Assembly (NCBI GenBank): GCA_964618515.1
Contig: CAZUAS010000092.1
Span: 1-10,702 of the forward strand
Origin: JAFGNW01 sp964618515
Lineage (GTDB): Bacteria; Zixibacteria; MSB-5A5; GN15; FEB-12
Reading direction: 5' to 3'
Length of the DNA: 10,702 nucleotides
The stretch's first letter is position 1, and each line of letters starts with the position of its first letter. Below are positions 6,297 to 10,702 of the stretch, one piece after another. The translations under genes and the position numbers were made by a program. Under the pieces are notes generated by a model. That model was not told where the DNA came from, searched no databases, and saw only the letters and a list, made by a program, of their open reading frames with translations.

Positions 6297-7442
6297 TCAG
6301 CTTTTCTGAACCTCTTTGAGAATATGTCTGGCAATGACCAGGCGTTGGATTTCCGAGGTGCCCTCGCCTATCTCGCACAGTTTGACATCGCGCCAGATAC
6401 GTTCCGCGGGATATTTCCCCGTCAGGTAACCGACACTGCCAAGGATAGTCAGCGCTGATTCCGCCACCCGCCGGGCAACCTCGGAAGCATACAGCTTGCA
6501 CATCGCCGAGAAATGCGAAAACGGCTGTCCGGCATCTTTCATCCGGGAGGCTTCGTAAATCATCAGGCGAGCCGCTTCCAGCTCGGTGGTCATATCCGCC
6601 AGGCGGTGCTGAATCGCTTGGTTATAAGCTATTGGCTTGCCAAATTGTACCCGCTCGGCGGCATACTTAATCGCACAATCCAGGGCACCCTGTCCCAAAC
6701 CAAGGGCCATGGCGCCGATGGAAATCCGCCCACCGTCGAGCGTGATAAGCATCTGCTTGAACCCCTCACCCTCTTTGCCAAGCTGGTTGGCTACCGGGCA
6801 TTTCAAATCGTCGAAATGAAGAAAAGCCGTATCCGAACCGCGCAGTCCCAGTTTGTTTTCTTTTTTGCCGACCGAGTAACCTTCCCAGGCTTTTTCCAGG
6901 ATAAAGCTTGTTATCGTGCGGTCTTCGGGATTGGTCGAGGTCCGGGCGGTCGCGATTGTGGCAAAAGCTTTCGTTGCCGAAGTTATCCAGCATTTACTGC
7001 CGTTGACAATCCAGTAATCGCCTTCGCGGTGCGCATGCGTCCTGGTACCGCCGGCGTCGGAACCGGCATCCGGTTCGCTCAGACCGAACGCAATCAGCTC
7101 GCCGTTGGCGGCCCGGGGCAGGTATTTTTTCTTCTGTTCGTCGGAACCGAATTTAAGAATGGGAAATGTTCCCAGCGAATTATGGGCTGCAAGAGTGATA
7201 CCGGTCGAACCGCAGACCCGTGAAACTTCCTCGACGGCTATTGAATAACAGATAGTATCAGTCGGTTTACCGCCGTATTCCTCGGGAATGAGCATGCTCA
7301 AAAGCCCCATCTCGGTCAGTGGTTTCATATGCTCATTATGAAACCGCTGTTCGTTGTCGAGCGTTTGAGCCAGGGGCGCTATCTGTTCCAGCGCAAAAGC
7401 CCGGATTTTTTCCCTGAATTCAAAATGTTTCTTTTCCAGCAA
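6297..7442 (-). CDS. Acyl-CoA dehydrogenase (second of two tandem copies)
   Basis: A 381-residue FAD flavoprotein of the acyl-CoA dehydrogenase family. It would oxidise an acyl-CoA to the 2,3-enoyl-CoA in the cytoplasm and pass electrons to ETF. The signature FGLSEPDAGSDAGGT (119-133) and WIVNGSKCWITSA (144-156) lie in the FAD/substrate middle domain. ERVQFGKPI and the QAIQHRLADM helix are in the C-terminal domain. The catalytic base is Glu360 in IGEGTSEIQR, the usual position near the C-terminus; the residue before it is Gly, not the Tyr of many short-chain enzymes. The start codon is TTG. An upstream in-frame TGA (7455-7457) leaves almost no room for another start, and AAGGA lies 8 nt before the TTG. 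The stop of the preceding paralogue is only 4 nt upstream. The exact acyl substrate (butyryl, isovaleryl, glutaryl or other) cannot be fixed from sequence. Confidence 0.95.
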   Translation of the reverse strand: MLEKKHFEFREKIRAFALEQIAPLAQTLDNEQRFHNEHMKPLTEMGLLSMLIPEEYGGKPTDTICYSIAVEEVSRVCGSTGITLAAHNSLGTFPILKFGSDEQKKKYLPRAANGELIAFGLSEPDAGSDAGGTRTHAHREGDYWIVNGSKCWITSATKAFATIATARTSTNPEDRTITSFILEKAWEGYSVGKKENKLGLRGSDTAFLHFDDLKCPVANQLGKEGEGFKQMLITLDGGRISIGAMALGLGQGALDCAIKYAAERVQFGKPIAYNQAIQHRLADMTTELEAARLMIYEASRMKDAGQPFSHFSAMCKLYASEVARRVAESALTILGSVGYLTGKYPAERIWRDVKLCEIGEGTSEIQRLVIARHILKEVQKS

Positions 7443-7446
7443 AGGC

Positions 7447-8589
7447 TTAATCCTTCAGCAGGTCTCTCGAGATAACCATCCGCTGGGCTTCCGAGGTACC
7501 CTCATAAAGTTCCGTTACGCGAGCGTCGCGGAAATACCGCTCGACTGCATATTCCTTGATATAACCGTAGCCGCCGTGTATCTGAACCGCTTCGTTGCAG
7601 ACATAATTTGCCATCTGGGAACAGAAGAGTTTGGACATGGAGGACTCACGGTGGCACGGTTTGCCCTCGTCTTTCAACTGCGCCGCCCGGTAAGCCAGAA
7701 GCCGACCGGCCTCAAGACGGGTAGCCATCTCGGCAATCTTGAACTGAATCGCCTGGAAATTGGCGATCGGCTGACCGAACTGAACTCGTTCCTTGGAATA
7801 TTTGATAGCTTCATTCAATGCCGCCTGGGCGATACCGATCGCCTGGAATGACACCCCGATACGGCCGGAATTGAGAATCGTGACCGCCATCCTGAAACCG
7901 TCTTTAAGATTGCCCAGAAGGTTCTCTTTGGGCACCTTGACGTCAGAAAAATTTATTTCCCGGGTATCGGAGGCTTTAATACCACATTTCTTTTCGGGGG
8001 CACCGACCATAATACCATCGCTGGCTTTTTCCACGACAAAACAGGAAATCCCCTTGCGGCCTTCCTCCGGATGAGTCTTGGCAAAAACAATCAGCACGTC
8101 GGCAAAACCGGCATTGGTCACAAATGTTTTGGTGCCGTTTAAAAGGTAATAATCGCCTTTGTCCAGAGCGGTGGTGGCGATGGCGGCGATATCAGTCCCC
8201 GCATTGGGTTCGGTGATGCAGTAAGCGCCGATTTTTTCACCCGCCGCCATGGACGGCAGGTATTTCTTTTTCAATTCTTCCGAACCAAACAGCTTGATGA
8301 TTTCACAGGTAAGCGAACAATGCACCGACAGCATAATGCCGAAACCCGCACAGGCCGCACACAATTCCTCAAGGACACCCATGAAAGCCGTAGCGCTCAT
8401 CCCCAGCCCCCCGTATTCTTCGGGAACGGTAAAACCGAAATACCCCAGCTCCGCACATTCTTTAATCAGTTCCGGCGGTGTTATTCCTTTCTCGTCAAAT
8501 TCCAGAGCATGGGGATAAATGCGCTTTTCGGCCAGTTCCCGGGCCATCTGTTTAAAATCCAGATCCTCTTCTGACAGGTTAAAGTCCAT
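7447..8589 (-). CDS. Acyl-CoA dehydrogenase (first of two tandem copies)
   Basis: A 380-residue acyl-CoA dehydrogenase, paralogous to the next gene. Seen: an N-terminal helical domain beginning MDFNLSEEDLDFKQMAREL; YCITEPNAGTDIAA and YLLNGTKTFVTNAG in the middle domain; ERVQFGQPI; IHGGYGYIKEYAVERYFRDAR; and catalytic Glu363 in LYEGTSEAQR. The Tyr before the catalytic Glu and the YGY-ERYFRDAR block resemble short-chain/butyryl-CoA dehydrogenases. This is the copy I would favour for butyryl-CoA or a similar short chain. The frame is open 12 codons further upstream (to 8625), but that start would overlap the preceding hbd gene and lacks homology. MDFNLSEEDL has AAGGAG 7 nt before it and is the standard family start. 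It begins 10 nt after the hbd stop and ends 4 nt before the next TTG start, so it lies within the operon. ETF genes are not visible. Confidence 0.96.
   Translation of the reverse strand: MDFNLSEEDLDFKQMARELAEKRIYPHALEFDEKGITPPELIKECAELGYFGFTVPEEYGGLGMSATAFMGVLEELCAACAGFGIMLSVHCSLTCEIIKLFGSEELKKKYLPSMAAGEKIGAYCITEPNAGTDIAAIATTALDKGDYYLLNGTKTFVTNAGFADVLIVFAKTHPEEGRKGISCFVVEKASDGIMVGAPEKKCGIKASDTREINFSDVKVPKENLLGNLKDGFRMAVTILNSGRIGVSFQAIGIAQAALNEAIKYSKERVQFGQPIANFQAIQFKIAEMATRLEAGRLLAYRAAQLKDEGKPCHRESSMSKLFCSQMANYVCNEAVQIHGGYGYIKEYAVERYFRDARVTELYEGTSEAQRMVISRDLLKD
7451..7455 (-). promoter_or_regulatory. Ribosome binding site that supports a TTG start
   Basis: AAGGA on the minus strand, 8 nt before TTG (7440-7442), lying in the last codons of the preceding gene. 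Together with the in-frame stop at 7455-7457 it makes TTG the only plausible start. Confidence 0.7.
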
Positions 8590-8595
8590 TTTTTT

Positions 8596-8601
8596 CTCCT
8601 T
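8596..8601 (-). promoter_or_regulatory. Ribosome binding site that fixes the first acyl-CoA dehydrogenase start
   Basis: AAGGAG on the minus strand, 6 nt before the ATG at 8587-8589 and overlapping the hbd stop codon (8600-8602). It selects the MDFNLSEEDL start over the 12-codon longer frame. Confidence 0.8.
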
Positions 8602-9463
8602 ATGAGCTATAGTCGTAGAAGCCACGCCCGGTTTTACGACCGAGGTAGCCTGCCTGGACCATCTTTTTAAGTAACGGACACGGGCGGTACTTGGAATCCC
8701 CCAGACCTTCGTGCATAACTTCCATTATTGCCAGACAAACATCCAGACCGATAAAGTCAGCCAGGACAAACGGTCCCATAGGGTGACCACAGCCGAGTTT
8801 CATAACTTCATCGATGGCTTCTTTGGTCCCCACCCCTTCCATATAAGCATAAATGGCTTCATTTATCATCGGTATCAATACCCGATTGGCGATGAAACCG
8901 GGATAATCATTTACTTCCACCGGAACTTTACCAATTTTCTCACTAAGTTCCTTAATAAGCATATAGGTTTCATCACTGGTAGCAAAACCACGAATAAGCT
9001 CGACCAGTTTCATCATCGGCACCGGATTCATAAAATGCATCCCGATAAATTGGGACGGGCGTTTGGTGGTTGATGCCAGTTTGGTAATCGGCAATGACGA
9101 AGTGTTCGATGCTAAAATGACTTCCTTAGGACAGATTTCTTCAAGTTTCTGAAAGATATTCTGCTTGATGTCGAAATCCTCATTTACGGCTTCAATAACC
9201 AGTTGAACTTCTTTGGCTTTACCAAGGTCTGTAGAGGTATGGATGCGAGCTATAATAGTCTTTTTATCAGCTTCGGTAAGCACTTCCTTTTTAATCAGGC
9301 GGTCAAGGCTTTTAGAGATAGTGGCAACAGCCCGGTCGAGAAATTCCTGCTTGATATCAATCATGTTCACTTCAAATCCGGTTTGCGCAAAAACCTGAGC
9401 GATGCCGTTGCCCATGGTACCGGAGCCTATAACCGCAACTTTTTTAATGTCATCTATTTTCAT
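8600..9463 (-). CDS. hbd: 3-hydroxyacyl-CoA (3-hydroxybutyryl-CoA) dehydrogenase
   Basis: A 287-residue single-function dehydrogenase, the usual length of Hbd/PaaH-type enzymes rather than a fused FadB. It interconverts 3-hydroxyacyl-CoA and 3-oxoacyl-CoA using NAD(P) in the cytosol. The Rossmann motif is VAVIGSGTMGNGIA (9-22), with an acidic Asp36 at the end of the second strand (MIDIK), which favours NAD. NTSSLPIT (120-127) carries the substrate Ser, and GMHFMNPVP (141-149) carries catalytic His143. Glu155 (KLVELIRG) and Asn193 (GFIANRVLIPMINEA) complete the active site. The C-terminal GYLGRKTGRGFYDY is the family's closing motif. AAAGGAG lies 9 nt before the ATG. It sits 22 nt after the thiolase gene and 10 nt before the first acyl-CoA dehydrogenase. 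Stereospecificity is expected to be (S), from the family. Confidence 0.96.
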   Translation of the reverse strand: MKIDDIKKVAVIGSGTMGNGIAQVFAQTGFEVNMIDIKQEFLDRAVATISKSLDRLIKKEVLTEADKKTIIARIHTSTDLGKAKEVQLVIEAVNEDFDIKQNIFQKLEEICPKEVILASNTSSLPITKLASTTKRPSQFIGMHFMNPVPMMKLVELIRGFATSDETYMLIKELSEKIGKVPVEVNDYPGFIANRVLIPMINEAIYAYMEGVGTKEAIDEVMKLGCGHPMGPFVLADFIGLDVCLAIMEVMHEGLGDSKYRPCPLLKKMVQAGYLGRKTGRGFYDYSS

Positions 9464-9485
9464 AATTTCAATCTCCTTTTAAAAA

Positions 9486-10676
9486 TTACACTATTTCAAT
9501 TGCCATGGCTACCGCATGACCACCGCCAAGGCACAAAGTCGCCATGCCTTTTTTCAGACCGCGGTCTTTGAGAGCGTATATCAAAGTCGTCAGAACCCGT
9601 GCACCGGAAGCTCCGATGGGATGACCGAGGGCCACCGCTCCACCGTGTACATTTACCCGGTTCCAGTCCCAGTGCAGATTTTTACCGTCCGCCAAGGCTT
9701 GTACCGAAAAGGCTTCATTGGCTTCAATCAAATCCCAGTGGTTGATATCAACATTCATCTTTTTCATCAGTTTTTGCACGGCAAAAATAGGCGACCAGAA
9801 CAGTCTTTTGGGTTCCACTCCAGCGACGGAATAATCGATGATTCTGGCCAGCGGTTTGAGACCTTTTTCCTTCATATATTTTTCCGAAACCACCACGGTA
9901 CAAGAACTGCCGTCGTTAAGACCCGGGGCATTACCGGCGGTGACGGTACCGTCTTTTTCAAAAGCCGGTTTAAGCTGGGCCAGTTTTTCCAGCGAAACAT
10001 CTCCCCGGGGACATTCATCGACATTGAAAATAATCGGGTTTCCCTTGCGCTGGGGAATTTCCACATCGAATATTTCGTTTTTGAACTTCCCCTCTTTCTG
10101 AGCCTTGACCGCTTTCATGTGCGAATTGTAAGCATATTCATCCTGTTCCTGGCGGGAAATTTTTTCCTCCCGGCCAATAAACTCAGCCGCACAGCCCATA
10201 TGGAAATTATTAAAACTGTCCCAGAGACCATCGGATACCATAATATCATCAAGAGTTTTATGGCCCCACCGAAGGCCGGTTTTGGCGCCGCGGATGACAT
10301 ACGGTGTTTGTGACATGGATTCCATGCCCCCGGCTACAATCACATTCTGGTCACCGGCACGAATCGATTGCGCCGCCAGCATAACCGCCTTAAGACCAGA
10401 ACCGCACACTTTATTGATAGTCATACAAGCAGCTTCCGGTGGCACACCCCCATGAATGGCCGCCTGACGAGCTGGAGCCTGCCCGACACCACCCTGAACT
10501 ACCTGTCCCATAATAACTTCATCAATGTCTAAGGGGTTAATCCCGGACCTCTTAATAGCTTCTTTAATCGCCAGTGCACCAAGTTGCGGGGCGGTCAGGG
10601 AACCCAGACCACCATGAAGACTTCCAATAGCTGTCCGGCATGCCGATACAATATAAGCATCCTGTCGTTCTGCCAT
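9486..10676 (-). CDS. Thiolase, probable acetyl-CoA C-acetyltransferase
   Basis: A 396-residue thiolase, typical family length. It condenses two acetyl-CoA to acetoacetyl-CoA or cleaves 3-oxoacyl-CoA with CoA. Visible: IVSACRTAIGS near the start; the nucleophile Cys91 in INKVCGSGLKAV; GGMESMSQTPY; NEAFSVQ (from Asn320); His352 in ALGHPIGASGARV; and the proton-shuttle Cys382 in LCLGGGHAVAM. In this last block the second Gly of the common CxGGGxG is Ala, a variation I believe occurs in other degradative-type thiolases. The start is supported by GGAGGT just upstream. It is the first visible gene of the acyl-CoA operon; only 26 nt lie between it and the window edge, so an earlier gene or the promoter is out of view. 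Chain-length preference and direction (synthetic or degradative) are not decidable here, though the neighbours suggest short-chain oxidation or butyrate metabolism. Confidence 0.96.
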   Translation of the reverse strand: MAERQDAYIVSACRTAIGSLHGGLGSLTAPQLGALAIKEAIKRSGINPLDIDEVIMGQVVQGGVGQAPARQAAIHGGVPPEAACMTINKVCGSGLKAVMLAAQSIRAGDQNVIVAGGMESMSQTPYVIRGAKTGLRWGHKTLDDIMVSDGLWDSFNNFHMGCAAEFIGREEKISRQEQDEYAYNSHMKAVKAQKEGKFKNEIFDVEIPQRKGNPIIFNVDECPRGDVSLEKLAQLKPAFEKDGTVTAGNAPGLNDGSSCTVVVSEKYMKEKGLKPLARIIDYSVAGVEPKRLFWSPIFAVQKLMKKMNVDINHWDLIEANEAFSVQALADGKNLHWDWNRVNVHGGAVALGHPIGASGARVLTTLIYALKDRGLKKGMATLCLGGGHAVAMAIEIV

Positions 10677-10702
10677 ATTTACCTCCAGAAAAGTTAATGT
10701 AA

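Noticed and set aside
9516..10313. Plus-strand open frame of 265 codons opposite the thiolase
   Set aside because: Antisense to a conserved gene, with no family motif seen; treated as a shadow of the thiolase.

Overview
The window carries eight protein-coding genes, all on the minus strand, so the biological order runs from high to low coordinates. Clear Shine-Dalgarno sequences precede most genes, and the candidate promoters have sigma70-like -35/-10 boxes with 17-18 nt spacers. The one secreted protein ends in a type IX secretion (T9SS) type A sorting domain, with the YPNPFNP motif and a final PSGIYLYRL...KMILLK block. Together these suggest a member of the FCB superphylum outside classical Bacteroidota, which usually lack strong SD sites and use different promoters. 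A lineage such as candidate phylum Zixibacteria would fit; this is inference, as no rRNA gene is present.

Region 1 (10676 to 6242) is a compact acyl-CoA operon: thiolase, 3-hydroxyacyl-CoA dehydrogenase and two tandem acyl-CoA dehydrogenases, closed by a strong terminator. It covers the dehydrogenation, hydroxyacyl oxidation and thiolysis steps of short-chain beta-oxidation, or of butyrate/acetoacetyl-CoA metabolism. The enoyl-CoA hydratase and the electron-transfer flavoprotein (ETF) are not in view. Region 2 (6207 to 4582) is a two-gene unit, branched-chain aminotransferase then ribose-5-phosphate isomerase B, joined by an ATGA overlap. It has a good promoter and a terminator.

Region 3 (4581 to 1613) is a self-contained exported-protease unit: an AT-rich upstream gap, a promoter candidate, a roughly 150-nt leader with several possible hairpins, an 801-residue subtilisin-like protease, and a terminator. 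The protease has a signal peptide, a propeptide, an S8 catalytic domain, two almost identical PKD domains, a beta-rich domain and a T9SS sorting domain. Region 4 (1463 to 1) holds glyA (serine hydroxymethyltransferase) with its own promoter, followed 2 nt later by the start of a thiamine-binding (MTH1187/YqgV-type) gene that runs off the window edge.

Most of this is ordinary metabolism. I did not find a convincing undescribed system. The items most worth a second look are the protease leader, the PKD repeat pair (protein almost unchanged, DNA diverged), the protease unit lying between rpiB and glyA, and the two paired acyl-CoA dehydrogenases without a hydratase. All hand counts and residue numbers come from reading the sequence directly; no search or folding program was run.
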